Positions 1-13,157 of a DNA stretch of 64,000 nt are shown one piece after another. Under the pieces are notes generated by a model, which had not been told where the DNA came from, searched no databases, and was given only the letters and a program-made list of their open reading frames with translations. The stretch comes from Owenia fusiformis (lineage: Eukaryota > Annelida > Polychaeta > Sabellida > Oweniidae). The stretch covers positions 35,868,166 through 35,932,165 of the forward strand of contig CAIIXF020000011.1 of assembly GCA_903813345.2 (NCBI GenBank), in the 5' to 3' direction. The translations under genes and the position numbers were made by a program. Within the stretch, counting starts at the first letter, position 1; each line of letters opens with the position of its first letter.

Positions 1-1026
1 CTGATGCTTCATTGTGAATTCGTAACTTTTCAGAAAAAACTATGATTAAGAATTGAATTAATGGCCAATTATTATGTTAAAATATTCTGAAAAAATTTTG
101 CTTCCAGACATTCCGCCCTTGTTATAGATAGGAACAGGACTAAAACACTACACTATGAAAACAATAAATGGTTCAATCATACCTAATTTCATTTATGATC
201 TTTTTGGGAATTTTTGAACAGGAATTCGTAAGAACCTTTCGAACATGATAACAAATGCTATTTTAATACATTTTCCTCCAGAATTTTCCGACCTCAGCTG
301 CTGGCTGGCAGTGTTGAATAGAGTTGTTTTGAAATCTTAAATTGATAATAGCAGCCCCAAGTAGGTTCTTTAATTATATCATATTGAAAACTATTTTATA
401 ACCAAAACGCCTGAATGACAACAATTAAATCAGCAGTTCATGGCTCGTTTATACTAAGGAATGCCAATTAAATTAGGTGAGTGTCCATCATTTGAAAACT
501 CTGTCCAGGCTACATCCTTGAGCGCTGTGATTTATGATGAGACCCATATTCTAAAATATATTTATGACCTTTATACGGCTACTGATTAAAGCATAATAAG
601 ATATGAACAATGATGCCACTGACTTTAATAAGACCCTGCCTTTGATGTAAACTTAAATTAAACATGTTTTATTGATTGGCTTGGAACCTAGAAATACTCC
701 TTTCAAGAGGTGTGACGTCACAGATAATTGACATCAGGATGAAGTGAAGTGATAAAAAGAAATCAGTCAGCAGTACAGTATAATTAGTATGAGATGGCTG
801 ACAAGTGAAATCCTTCTATTCTCCTCTTAGAGCTATAATGGTCTCAAAAGGAGTGCATTCGATTAACTTAAGCTAATTGTCATTAGGCATAAGATTGACT
901 GCCATTAAGATTTTGTATAAAAGTAAAAGTACTATTGTCTTCAATGCATTCATTAGCAATTTATGAACAGACAAAACTAAAAAAAAATTATATTATGTCT
1001 GTCTATGGATTGAGTTGTCTAAACTA

Positions 1027-1039
1027 CCCCCCCCCCCCC
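1027..1039. repeat. Poly-C homopolymer (13 C)
   Basis: An uninterrupted run of 13 C lies in an otherwise AT-rich stretch. Its length is likely to vary and is prone to sequencing error. Confidence 0.9.
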
Positions 1040-1120
1040 GAATAGAATCAGAATTAAAAAGAACACAAGACCAAACCTTAAAATAATGAATTGGGTTCAA
1101 TATTATATTCACAGTTTATA

Positions 1121-1250
1121 ATCTCACCACCATGACATGTTATAGTCTACACCTTTTTTGGATGGTGTTCAGCAGTTGGTGTTGGTGGTTGGTGTTCAGA
1201 TCTGTAACAAATGGCAAGTTTGGAATTTTGCATGTTAATGCCTTGTTATT
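1121..1250 (+). repeat. Dispersed repeat 'GTT(G/C)GTGTTCAGC', copy 1
   Basis: It begins 'ctcaccacca', then has 'tatagtctacacc', a stretch of GGTGTTCAGC/GTTGGTG steps, and 'tgtaac'. The same order (caccacc, tagtctcc, ggtgtttggcgttcagc, tgtaacc) occurs at 55848-55965. It also occurs in reverse complement at about 25320-25420. The element is unknown to me; three collinear copies support a dispersed family. Confidence 0.6.
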
Positions 1251-3553
1251 ATCAAGAGTTGAATATGTTGTAAATTGTTGATTTATCAACAAAGTATGTA
1301 ACTGACAGTGTACTCAAGATGTGAAGTGAAGGAGATTAAAATACTCAACATCGAAGTACTGCTCATCGTACCTTCATTTCCTGATAGTTTGCACACAAAG
1401 TAACTAAAGTCAACTAAGGAGTATAAAATTATTTAAAGGGGACAGTAAGAGATTTCCAGCAATATCTAGGAATTTATTTTTCCTTACTATAATGTTGACA
1501 TGTAAATTAATTGTATGTCTACACGTTAAAAGCCTTAAAGTTATATTTATGACTTGTTATCATGCTTGAAGGCATTAGGATGTGTTCAGACACAAAGGGA
1601 AAGCTACAAACAACCATAATGACACTTGTAAAGAATGCTATACTCTTTGAGGGCAATGTCCCACTGTATAACTATCTGAATAACTACAGTCCTGCAGAGC
1701 ACCTTTTGAACACATTTAAAAGAAACAATTGTATCATGTTTGTTTACATCTCAACTTTAAAAAATTGAAGGTTGAATAAAGTAAATAAATTAGTATTAAA
1801 ATAATGTAATGTAACACTTCCTAAAATTACTCCATGCGTTTTAGAAAGATGCCTAAGGTTTTAGCCTGGTTTGAAAAAACGATTGTGGATTTAAATCGTT
1901 AGGCGCTTTTAGAGTGTAGTGTAATAGATACAGATTGCCTTACCCGGGTTTTTACCATTTGCCCTAAGTGAAATAAGACGTATTTTGAATGCTACACATT
2001 CGGGCCACTGCAAAAATACAGGAAATGATGGATGGGACCCAAAAATGCAATAGGTCATCAAATTTTATCGCAAAAATTGAAAGTAACTCGAAAAGTAGTG
2101 GAGCGATTTTGTTCATATTTGATATGTGAACAATTTAAGCATGGCACATTGTCTAATAAAACTTTGGGGAGTAGTCAGCCATTTTGAAAAAAGGCCACCA
2201 TTTTTATGTGTGTTATTTTACAAGTACATGTATGCGATTTTTCAAAGATTTTATAGGTGGCTACTTAAAAGCATATTATTTCTTCTGATGACAACTTGGC
2301 TAGTGAGCAACCATTTTGAAAATGGTGGCCTTTCTGGTGTGTTGTTTTATGATGTTTGCTATATATTTCGTTCGTAAAATTGCCAGCCATTTCTGTTCGA
2401 TGGGATTCGCTACGCTTTGGCGTTGCCGTTGTTCTAGTTGTAGATGTACACATCTGCTGGATATTCTCCATATCTACATCGTTAAAAGTGCACGAAAGGA
2501 GTTTTAGAAATGACAGGTGTAATTTCAAAATAAAATTCCTAAGGCGCTTTAGAAATGTTTGTGTAATCAGGATGGCGATTTTGTAAAGTGCGTTAAACCT
2601 TTTTTTCAGGTGTAATTCCAGCAAATGTGCACTTGTATAAGAAATATAAATGTAATACATAAAATATTACAGAAGAAATCTTATCTGTATTGTTATTCAG
2701 ATTCTATTTGATAGATTAGTCAGAACTCTGGAAAGCAAATGAAGGGCATCTGCTTTGAGAAAATAATTCTAAGGATTGAATCTCACAACATGTTAGGGCT
2801 GAGACTGTTTTGGATAAACTATGTAATATGCTTGGTTCAAACAAATCAGAGTTAATGGCTGAAGCATTTGGATATTTTCCATTCACCTCCATGTTAGATT
2901 AAGAACATGTTGAGGCAAAGTGTCTACACTTCCAATGCTGTCATATACAAGAACAAGTCAATGCATCAATATACATTTTCATGATGTTGACAATAGTTTC
3001 AACCTAATGACACTCTTTTGTCCAATGTATTTATTTCAATGCATGACTTGACTTAATTTAAAAGTATCATTTACATGGAGTTATTGAAAGGAAAACTAGA
3101 TTCATCTAAGATTAGTGTTCCCATTAAGATAACTCATGCTATGAATAAATTGTATCTAATGCCCAATTTATTTGGCATTAAACATTGCAATAAAAGACTG
3201 CCTTTGTGGTGAAAATTAGGTTAATATTCCTGTATGTTGTAAGGATGTAGATTGCCAATTCATTTACAAAGAGATCGATTGACTAAATTATCATTGTATG
3301 CACTTTTATAGAGATAAATGTGATATTGCAGTAAACAAAGTTTAATTGACTAACTTTGTAAGATTTGTGAGAAATCGAATTAACCTAAAACACTTAAAGC
3401 AGATATGAAATGGTATTTTTAACCTAAAGGAATCTATATAATTTTTTGATAGATGTATTTGGACATGTTTTCTCATCAGTAGTGTGAAAACTATTTCACT
3501 CTAACGATCGTTATAGCTGCTTAATAAGCAATATTCGAAATGGTTGTGATGTT

Positions 3554-3750
3554 ATTGGCCCCCACGTGATCTCTCACTGGTCCCCATGTGGCCCGTTTTG
3601 GTCCATTAGATCATGACGTCATAATGCCAAAATGTTTTGTTATTTGTTTACACAACAATCCTATGGTTGCCGTGACGCTGTGATTACTATGGAACCAATA
3701 AACCAAAGCTATATTTTGTATATGACGTTACTAATCACGTGGGGGCCAAT
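3554..3750. mobile_element. MITE with perfect 17-bp terminal inverted repeats
   Basis: Positions 3554-3570 read 'attggcccccacgtgat', and 3734-3750 are its exact reverse complement. The 197-bp element has no open frame of note, so it would be non-autonomous. Internal 'tgacgtca' and 'atgacgtt' motifs sit near the ends. No clear target-site duplication was found. Confidence 0.8.
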
Positions 3751-4005
3751 TTGATTTATCAGTTAGTTGTTATTTCGTTATCTATGACCGTTAGCAGTTA
3801 TTTAACATTTATTTTATAATGGCTATCGCAAGAACTCTACGGTGGGCTTACAATGGAGAAAACCGCATTTTTGTAGCTGCAAGTTGAGAAAAGCTATTTC
3901 AGTTGTCCTTTAATACTAAATTAAATGTTCTTTTGAAGATATTGCACTTACTACATGAACTGTTAACAATTGGTCAGAACATTCATAACAGTTACAGTTA
4001 TAACT

Positions 4006-4429
4006 TTGTATAAGTTTGAATGATATATCACGTTATAAAACCCAACAGGATACAATTGATTTATATCTCTTTGGTGATCCCGAACTCACCCATGATAAAT
4101 TAGACAATCTATTTCAGTTGACAGCAACATTTCTTTTAGAAAACTGTTAATGGTTGTGCATGGTTGTACATAATCTGACTACCTTAGACCCCACTTACTC
4201 AACCCCTATGTGTAATTGGTCTCCCCATCTATGTTGCAGCAGGTCCCCGTCAGTACACTTCATTTATAACATGCCACATCTGTTTTATTTTTCTTGAATT
4301 TTTCGTATATTTATATGTAACATTGTAATTGAAAGCGGACATAAAATGCCACAAGGCGATTTGCCGCATGATTGTGTATTATGCCATGAAAAATATATCA
4401 ATGAAATAAACCTATTGTTTAAAAAAAAA
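4006..4429 (+). mobile_element. 5'-truncated LINE-type retrotransposon 3' end
   Basis: The segment ends with AATAAA and A9 (4421-4429). It is flanked by the 10-bp direct repeat 'agttataact' at 3996-4005 and 4429-4438, as expected for target-primed reverse transcription. An open frame runs from the truncation point to the TAA at 4148-4150. It contains 'LYLFGDPELTHDKLDNLF', which resembles the extreme C-terminus of many animal non-LTR reverse transcriptase ORFs (LFGDPxLs...nxxIF...V..FI). About 270 bp of 3' UTR follow. It is dead on arrival because nearly all of the RT is missing. The clade cannot be assigned from this tail. Confidence 0.75.
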
Positions 4430-4639
4430 GTTATAACTGTCATGTGGTACCATACAGCCCCCTGTTGTCTGTCACTTTAAATGGATCCCTTGTGTGCAAT
4501 GTGGTTGTAAATGTATCTCTGATCAAAGTACATCAATGTTGACATCAGTGTAATGATAAAAGGTTTATTCCATTCTTCCATCTGATTAGGATTGATGCCA
4601 TCCTTTTAACAAAATCCTCTTGACAGCTTCTTCTTGTTC

Positions 4640-5160
4640 CTTAATAAAAATAACTACAACAGTTGGTAATTAGAACCCATCCCTTGATTATAGTTGATTC
4701 AAATAATCTAGAGTGAGGTTTGCCTTTTAGAATGGCAGAAAATCATCATTTTCCCCCTCACTCAAATGAAAATAACCTCATTAATCTACACCTGTCTATA
4801 ATCAGCCACCATCCCTTTTATAGTTGATACAGATACTACTCTAGTAATCTAGAGTGAGATTTCTTTTTAATACAGAACAGAGGAAAAAATGATTTAGAAA
4901 TAAAACATCTAGCTTTATCTCACATTGGTCATTAATTTTAGCTCATCAAATACTGTATACGATGATTTTAATCCAAGTGAAATAACTTTTTAACATAATA
5001 ATAATAACATTAATAACCTAATAACATTCGTCCACAACTGTCAATGATTAGAAACTGTCCTTTGATTAAAGTTGATACAAATAATCAACAGTAAGGTTTA
5101 CTTTTTAAAACAAGAGAGGAAAATAATCAACACCTAGCTTTATCTCACATTGTCCAAGTG
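4640..5160. repeat. Three diverged tandem copies (about 120-180 bp)
   Basis: The phrases 'gttgat(t/a)caaat', 'aatctagagtgag(g/a)ttt' and 'tagctttatctcacattg' recur in the same order at about 4680, 4820 and 5060. The copies are diverged and differ in length, so this is an old local duplication. Confidence 0.5.
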
Positions 5161-5716
5161 TAAAAATAATCATTGATATTAGAGTGCTTTTAGTTTCAAC
5201 AGATTGCACCTGATATGTCTAATAAATGGTGATAATTTGTTTGGAACCTGTTTTGTAATAATTCAGGTTCCTTAGAGGAAGGTAGTTTCTGATATGAAGT
5301 AACTTGTAATATAACTTGAAAATACACTTTAGAAGTAGATCAGGTAGACTGAAACTCATATGATGAACGGTGAAATGTATAGACTTTCTATCTTTAATAT
5401 CTGTTATTATGGCTCAGCCTTATAGAACTTCTTGCAATGTAGCAATAATAAATGGGGATTGGGAAACTTGATAAGTAGTTCAAACTAGTAAGGTAGGCTT
5501 GGAACTCATAACTAAACTAACTAATATGGTGTGCAACAATTAACATTATGTAATGTTAATTAATCCCTTGTCTAGTTATATCTTAGTCTTGGGATATATT
5601 AGCTGACTGGATGTAACACACGACCAAGACTCGGACTACATTGTGATATTCATTTTTAAATTTTCAAGGGTATTTTTGATGTCATCCATTAATAATTTTC
5701 CTATTTTCTGTTTCAG

Positions 5717-5794
5717 AGTGAATATGAATGAGATGGCTATTCTCACTACAAAATCGTTGGACTATGACAGCTGGTACCTAATCAAAGTTCTACG
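5717..5794 (+). CDS. LamG-domain protein, internal exon A
   Basis: Exon bounded by a pyrimidine-rich acceptor ending 'ctgtttcag' and a donor 'gtaaga'. It begins with the last base of a split codon, has 25 full codons and ends with two bases of the next (78 nt). It reads VNMNEMAILTTKSLDYDSWY, then LIKVL. The 'LDYDSWYLIKVLR' stretch matches the LamG strand usually seen as 'LxDgxWHxVxVxR'. The split CG joins the first G of exon B to give R-N-G-G, so phases agree over an 11.8-kb intron. The N-terminal third of the LamG domain must lie on exons further upstream, possibly outside the window. The codons and splice signals are seen directly; LamG is inferred from the spliced product. The parent family (laminin alpha, neurexin, CSPG4, perlecan, atypical cadherin) cannot be decided. 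Confidence 0.72.
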
Positions 5795-8700
5795 GTAAGA
5801 TCACGGTTAAAGCTTAAAGATTGGAACTTTAAAGGTTAAAGCTTAAAGGTTTATATCACCACTGTTCTATTTTAGACTGCCTGGATTAATGAAACTATGT
5901 CTCCTATAAACTATCAACTGCTGCATCAAATTTCTGAATGGTTTCTAATATAGCTTGGAGGTATCATGATTCAAAGACACTGTCTTTGTAACAAGATGGC
6001 TATTCTTCCACTGACAGATGTTAATGCCTTGTTTTAGTTCTTACTGAGCTCCGAATAAGTAAAATTTTCAAGGTCAAAGGTCATCAAACTAGGTCACATA
6101 ACTGTGCTATCTCAAAGTTCGAGACTACAAATCCAAATCAATATTTTTGTTTGAAAGTCAGGATATTCATTCCTCTGAAGGTTCCAAACTGTGTGAGCAC
6201 AGGACCGTGGGTCCATAATTTTTGTTTGCAATAATAATATTTATGAAAATCTGGAGCTGTTAGCTAGCATGCTAGATTGCTTTTATACAAACTTTAGCTT
6301 ATTAGGCATGCTTAACACATATTGATAATCTCACAGGTCCAATCTTGTTCACCCTGTGTCTTACTATCAGGGTGATACACAAAAATAAATCTCCATACTT
6401 GACAATGAGATTATGTGCCTGTTGAAGCAATGTTTACTGAAGTGGATTATTTGATTGGTAACTTGAATATTTGGCCTACTTAGAGAAGGTAGTTGACTTG
6501 ATGTAGAGTTTTTTTACCACTATTGCTGCTAAATTTGTCATTTGTCTGTCCTGACCAGTCAAGATAAAATTATTAGTCCTAGTTATTGTCACCCAATATA
6601 AAGAACTAGATCTAGGCTATGTAACATGTGATGTTACATTCACTTAACCTGCAATTGTGGTTATGATTTAATACAATAAACATTCGAAACAAACGTGAGA
6701 AAATGCCATGTGTACTCAGTTTGGTGCCCTCAATTTCGCTTAGGCAATGTTTAAGTTTCGGCTTAACTTACTTAGCAATGTATGGTTTGAATGTAAATTA
6801 TGTGCTCTTTGGTAATGATATGTATATTTTTTTATTTTTGGTTGGGTCATTTATTCTTTACCAATATTTGTCTGTATATTCATTGGCTTTTCTGCTAAAA
6901 TGCCAACTGACAAGGTGTCTATTCATGACAAGTTCGTTTAGAAAGAAGGGCCAACTGTAAACAACATCCAATCAGATTTACAGATCCTTGTAATACAAGA
7001 TTATCACAGGTGAATATTGTTGGGAGTAGAAATGAAACGATCAACTTAAGGTTTTGGTAAATTGATGTATGAACATGTTAACCATCATGTTACACAGCCA
7101 TTCAATGATTCTGATACCCCGGAGATTAAACATTTGACAAATAATTTGTCAATCTACTACTGAAGCTAGGTGAGGCATAAATGCAATAAGACATTAAGAG
7201 TGAACTGGCAATATGGAAAATCAAAGTATACAAAAAATATTAACAGTATAAATTTATGTTAATATAAGTGTTTAATGAATTTGTATTGCTTATTTTTACT
7301 ACAAAGCACAATTTCAATATGTGGCGTATGTGAATATTATTTTTAAAAGGTCTAATTCTAGGAATGCACTATATCAGTGGATATCTGAATAAATAGGAGT
7401 TTTTTCTCTGGTACAATTCTTTGATTTCACGATAATAAATATATTGTTATAGAAACCACTCCTTCCTCTTGTAATTGAACCTATCCCTGGGGCACGATGC
7501 TGCCAATTTTTGGTAATTGAATCTACAACACTTTATCATGGTTTATAAAATCAATACACAATCTGTGTGTATGTCATTTTGGAACTTTTCAAAGCAATTT
7601 CACACATGACTAGGGAAAAAGGTTTTACATTAATAGTGGTTAGAATGGTGACAATGAGATTTAGGTGATGACTAATTTTCCACTTACAATTTGTCATTAT
7701 TGATAACTCATATATCAAGGAAGTGAAAAGTGTATGCAGATTAAAGATACATATCCGGATGTGAGGTTTATTGAGAATCAGAACTAAGAAAATTACAAGC
7801 ACATAACATGTGATTGTTTTTTTTTTATTTAATAAGACTCGTAAAGGAACAACATATCCTGAAATTTCAGCAAAGAGCACATTAATTAAATATCATGATG
7901 TCATCTCAACATATTTCTAACTCAATATTTTGATATAAAACTAGATGTTCCATAACAATTTGTAAATATCCATATATAAAGATAATTTTTATTTCTTTAA
8001 TTATTGGGTATTATCATACAAATCATGAAAATTACATGAAAGTGTATTAAATGAGAGTATCATAGGAAGTGGGGTGTGGGTGATATTAATAACATTATCT
8101 ATTACATGCATATGTTTTACAAACAGCTAAAGTTATGCAAACCTTTCAACCCAATTGTAGTTTTGCCTATTCTGCAGAAGAATGATATGTTGATATGACC
8201 TATTAACAAAAGGGATATGTATTTATACCTGTTATTCGATGAACTGCAGAACATAATGACACAGATATATTACCATTTTTGTCACTAAGTTAGGTTGAAA
8301 TAATTGAACACATTCAATTTACTTCTTATTGCAATACCAACGATGACGATTTATAAAGATTATTGTAAACAATTGGATGAATGTTGTGGTATACTCAATA
8401 TTTGCTTTTTCACGCAGGCTTTAGTTAAATGGAAGGACTATATCCCCTGTTACATAGCTAACCATTAATTAGCATGACGCATTCTAATAAATTTACTCCC
8501 TTTAGATATCAATAAATCTTCCCATGAAAGGGCTTGTAAGGGATTTAGCTGGTAAAGAATATAATGGTATACATTATTAAGGATTTAAGCACAAGTCTCA
8601 GTAAAATGCATGTGTACAACTGGTGAGTTCACATAACTTTGGATGATCTTCCCAATGGTATATCGCACTAGGTACCATCTATTAAGGTTTTGGCTGTAGG

Positions 8701-9340
8701 GGAGACTGGGCTTATTTGACACCCTGTATAGCTGGTTTTCTATGATACTTTAAACAACCTCGTTTTGTAAGATATTTGGAGCTAAAGCATGTATGACATA
8801 CATCATTTTCTTCAGATAGCATTATACTGTGCATCAAAATCAAAATTGCCAGCATAGTATTCGATAGACATGAGTATAATAATTTCTGCTGACACCAACG
8901 TGAGATAGCAAATCTCATGTCTAAACACGAAACTGAAGCTGATCAGTTATCTGAAGTAGACTAATTAGTGCTTGTTTTGTATGCGCGCAATATATATTAC
9001 TGTAGGCCTATTGATTCATGGACTTTGCATTATTGGTTAGTTGTGAAAAACATCGCCAGCTTAAAGTCTCCATTGTCTGAATTTGTCTTAATGATGGTTC
9101 CAATTATAATGGTTAATATTATGCAGAGTGGTCTCAGGTGTTGAGCTTAGGTTCTGAAATCAGCTGTTGAAAATGGACCAGTTGCCATATGTTACTTACC
9201 TATACCTACTGAAAAAATCAACTGGTCTGTATCAAAAGTGACCTGGCAAATGACCAGTGGACCAGCCCTAATAGCTCAAGCCCTGAGTGGTCTTGAAATC
9301 TAAAAGCATTTGAAGATACAGTATTACACCATGCTTCAAT

Positions 9341-9806
9341 ATTATAAATCACTATTGTTTTTTTTGAAGGCTTGATATATTTGGATTAGAAAAGTTCACT
9401 GCACATGTACAAGTATATTGACTCTTTTATAGTTTGATATGATTATGGACTAATAGGTTTGGTTTTGTGTTCCACATCATTTGAGACTGAATGCTCCAAC
9501 TTGTTTGAATACTAGAATCTACAACTATTTTCGATGTTATGAGTATTGGTTATAGATTTAAAGGCTTGGTAGTATTATAAATCACTATTGTCTTTTTTGA
9601 ATTTTTGATATATTTGGATTAGAAAAGTTCACTGCACATGTACAAGTATATTGACTCTTTTATAGTTTGATATGATTATGGACTAATAGGTTTGGTTTTG
9701 TGTTCCACATCATTTGAGACTGAATGCTCCAACTTGTTTGAATACTAGAATCTACAACTATTTTCGTTGTTATGAGTATTGGTTATCGATTTAAAGGCTT
9801 GGTAGT
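9341..9806. repeat. Recent 233-bp tandem duplication
   Basis: The segment starting 'attataaatcactattg' at 9341 is repeated from 9574 with a period of 233 bp. The two copies differ at only a few sites, for example 'ttcgatgttatg' against 'ttcgttgttatg' and 'ttatagattt' against 'ttatcgattt'. It lies inside the LamG intron and carries no ORF. Confidence 0.85.
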
Positions 9807-9853
9807 GATATGAACTAAATCGAACAAATGTTTCTCTTACACAGCCAATATAA

Positions 9854-10006
9854 TTCGACGTCGTTTCGGCATCGAAAAAATTTGGTACTGTTCCGGCACC
9901 GTTTCGACACCGTTCCGGCACCGAAACCTTTAGGCACCAAAATTTGCTACCGGACTAGTCAGTCCATTTGGTGGCAAACGAAATTTGGCACCGAAACGGC
10001 GTCGAA
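9854..10006. mobile_element. Small TIR element rich in GGCACCGAAAC
   Basis: The left end 'ttcgacgtcgtttcggc' (9854) and the right end 'ccgaaacggcgtcgaa' (to 10006) are imperfect inverted repeats. The interior repeats 'ttccggcacc', 'ggcaccgaaac' and 'tttcgacacc', so the whole 153 bp is built from one short word in both orientations. It is non-coding. Confidence 0.6.
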
Positions 10007-11162
10007 AATCAGATTGCATAATGCGAGTGTAAACCATAAAAAAATTCTGAAAAAAATTAATTCAGTTTAATGGTCATCTTTTGAATGGTAACAATTTAAT
10101 TTGAAAGTATTTATCTACTTTTCTATTTATAGTTTTAGAAAACACATCAGACACTGTCTTCTTTTGTTCTTGGTACCATATTTTATTAAGGAACAGACAA
10201 ATACTTGTAAAAACAAATAACATAATCATTACTAATAAGCCAAATTTGTTGCTAATGAACACCAAATTCAAGGTATAGTGGAGTGACTTTTTTATTTTAA
10301 GTGAACCAAACGTTCCTTTGGTAATAGATATTTTATTTCATTCTCAAGAATTGGTAGAAAATAACAAAAAAACAATTGAACTAAAAAAAAATTCTTCACA
10401 AAAACAATTATATAAATATGTATAAATAATTTTCACATTAAATTGTTGTCAATCAATGACCATTACATAAAGGATCATGTTTTTTTACAGAAATAATTGG
10501 GTTAAGAGAAAAACCATGTTGAATTCAGTTCGCCGTATCGCTACTAATCCTTTATTCTTCAACATTTATCATACGACTTCAGTTTGAATGAAATATCCAT
10601 TGGTGTTATGTTCCCAGATAGTGATAATGGTAAAAGAGTGTTGGGCTGTATCCTTCCATGTTAGATCATGGTTTTGGATAGTTTAGGGGTTTCTTTTCCT
10701 TATGACTGTACTTAAATGATTTTTTTTCTTGCTATGTTCTTTACAAATTTTTTATACTATCCCTCTGGCATTTGTGCATACATTATTAACCAAGTAAGCT
10801 TCCACAGCTTACAGCAATTCTAATTATCTATTGTTAATAAAGTACCATGTCACGGGTTCAAATTGATATAATAACATTTAACATTGTGACTGGCTATTTT
10901 AGGAACAGTTTGCCCCATACACTTCTACCTCCCCTTATTCAGCAAATATTGCATTATATTAGGCAATGTTATGATTCTATATTCTTGGACAACAAAGTAA
11001 TAGGCAAATATTCTACTTGGGGAAATGTTTCAATCAATTTACTTTTTGATAAGTGTAAGTCAATACTTATGGCTAGAAACCCAAATCTTATTATTTAAAA
11101 CATTTCTATCTTGTAGCAAAGACAGAGATCGATTGATTCCAATTTTGAACTGAAAAGACTCC

Positions 11163-11250
11163 GCTCTTTTTGGCTCACACATTGAGCCTATGGGATTGTC
11201 TCGTCATCCATTGGCCTTACAGTCCATCCGTTCGTCCGTCTGTTCTTATC
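11163..11250 (+). repeat. Mollusc-type 'GGCTCACAC...CGTCCGTCTG' repeat fragment
   Basis: The run 'tttggctcacac', 'tgagcctatgggat', 'tcgtcatcc' and 'cgttcgtccgtctgttc' resembles a repeat that is very common in bivalve genomes. The match is from memory of the general pattern only. It is used here as weak support for a molluscan source. Confidence 0.4.
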
Positions 11251-11310
11251 TTAATTTATTGTCATTCGTATTTTTATTTATATTTTTAAACCAAAAAAAA
11301 ATATATATAT

Positions 11311-12212
11311 ATACTCCTCAAAAAAAGTTAAGGGCCAGTGGTTTTCCTCATAGGTTTACATGTTAACCCCCATATTTGTTTGAACGACTATTTTCTAAGC
11401 GGGGAACAAAAGAAATCCCAATAAAGAAAATAAATCTGTATCTTGATTCTATTCCCTATAAAGTCCGCAACATTTCAATGTTATATCTCCATTACATTGG
11501 GTCAAAATTTGATGTCAAAATTGATGAATTTCATGAAATTTAACAAAAATGGCAGATCCCATGTTAAACAAATGGGGAATGGTTGGTTTGCCATAAGTCA
11601 TATGAGGAATGATCCATCCATCTGATTGCTTTCAAAATTAGAATTTTAAGAGACAATTAAATTTGCTATATTGTCCACTGGACAAAAATATGATTTAATT
11701 TTCCAGGTTTTACAAAAATGAATGGTTTCAAATTTAGTGATTCTTTAAGGATCCTCTCATTGAAATAACACAGGTGGTCAATGAGGTGGTCAAAATTACT
11801 CTATATCGCTAATTTTACCAATTTAAGCTAGACATTTAGCATGTAAAATGTAAAACCATTCGATTTTCTACTCAGAAAGTTTTTTCAACAAATGTTTCAC
11901 TGAATAGATATCCCAAAATTTGAGTTGCCCCTAAGCCACCATTCCCCATTTGTCTAACATGGGATCTGCCATTTTTTTGTTAAATTTCATGAAGTTCATC
12001 AATTTTGACATCAAATTTTGACCCAATGTAATGGAGATATAACATTGAAATGTTGCGGACTTTATAGGGAATAGAATCAAGATACAGATTTATTTACTTT
12101 ATTGGGATTTCTTTTGTTCTCCGCTTAGAAAATAGTCGTTCAAACAAATATGAGGGTTAACATGTAAACCTATGAGGAAAACCACTGGTCCTTAACTTTT
12201 TTTGAGGAGTAT
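11311..12212. mobile_element. Foldback element A (arms about 276 bp)
   Basis: The left arm 11311-11586 begins 'atactcctcaaaaaaagtta'. The right arm 11937-12212 is its close reverse complement and ends 'ctttttttgaggagtat'. The unique spacer is about 350 bp. The 17-bp sequence 'atatttttaaaccaaaa' flanks the element directly on both sides (11280-11296 and 12214-12230), separated on the left by a short AT run, which looks like a target duplication. The small open frame in the left arm (11443-11625) is treated as chance. Confidence 0.85.
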
Positions 12213-12261
12213 AATATTTTTAAACCAAAAGGATTCCTATTAACGTAATTCTGATCCGTTG

Positions 12262-12500
12262 CATTTTGACCATTTGGATTCAGACAAATGAAGTCTAGAC
12301 CATTGGGATTCAGACAAATGAAGTCTAGACCATTGCGACTTAGACAAATGGAGTTTAGACCATTTGGAATCAGACAAATGGAGTTTAGACCATTGGGATT
12401 TAGACAAATGAAGTTTAGACTATTGGGATTCAGACAAATTGAGTTTAGATCATTGTGATTTAGACAAATGGAGTTTAGACCATTGCGATTTAGACAAAAG
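12262..12500 (+). repeat. 30-bp satellite, block 1
   Basis: About 8 units of 30 bp of the type 'gaccattgggattcagaca' plus 'aatggagttta'. Because 30 is divisible by 3, the units read as repeated decapeptides (GFRQMEFRPL type) in one frame; this is a by-product and not a gene. Blocks 1-5 were evidently one array in the LamG intron, later split by insertions. Confidence 0.9.
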
Positions 12501-12504
12501 AAGT

Positions 12505-12999
12505 ACCATATTTCAGGCTATAACATTGTGGAATGATTTGCCACCTGACACTAGAAGGGGTCAACCGATTTCTAGTTTTAAAAGATTAGTGCGAGAGTAC
12601 AAGAGCTGGTCTCTTTAATCCCAACTACTAAATTGAATGTGAGCTTACCCAGACATCTCGAAATAAAACTTAATGGACTAAGATCTGGCCTCTTATTAAA
12701 ATCACACCTTTATGCTCACAACTTCAAAGACATTACTGATCCTTTGTGCCATTGTGGTGTACCAATGACAACCATGCATTTTCTTTTAAAATGCCCACTG
12801 CTACAGAATGAAAGAAACAACCTCATTGCAGGCCTTCGTACTTACAATTTAAGTGACTTGTTCAATAATTACAACTCTAAACGACAAATTACAATTTTTA
12901 CTGTTTGGAAACACTAACCTGGATGATACTATGAATGAAGCTTTAATTCATATTGTTAGCTGGTATATACATACAAGTCTTGTTTTATTATCTATCTAG
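12505..12999 (+). pseudogene. Degenerate non-LTR reverse transcriptase C-terminus
   Basis: Coding remnant of the LINE above, with at least two frame changes (near 12618-12633 and near 12900). The CxCG...H....C cluster at about 12748-12795 and the terminal 'FGNxNLDD' motif are the parts by which such ORF ends are recognised. No catalytic RT core is present. Confidence 0.75.
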
Positions 13000-13157
13000 T
13001 AGTAATTTGACAAGTCCTTTTTTCTGCAATGACTGACTTATTTTTCAAGTTCCGTTAACATCCCGGCCCATGGGATAACCTTCAGGTATTTTGAAATAAC
13101 CTTAACAAATTTTTCCTATTTCAATATCTAATATCTACATACATATATATATATCAC

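Larger units (their letters stand above)
1..3553. other. Non-coding AT-rich stretch upstream of first MITE
   Basis: No exon, RNA gene or coding bias could be recognised apart from the repeats listed separately. A 68-residue open frame at 1562-1768 has no recognisable domain and no start or splice context that sets it apart from chance. Two diverged copies of a segment with 'ccattttgaaaa' and 'ggccacc/ggtggcc' lie about 130 bp apart (about 2166-2230 and 2296-2360). This may be intron of the LamG gene that continues at 5717, or intergenic DNA. Confidence 0.5.

Noticed and set aside
2265-2660. 131-codon minus frame
   Set aside because: It overlaps duplicated 'ccattttgaaaa' segments and several open frames on the other strand; no recognisable protein.
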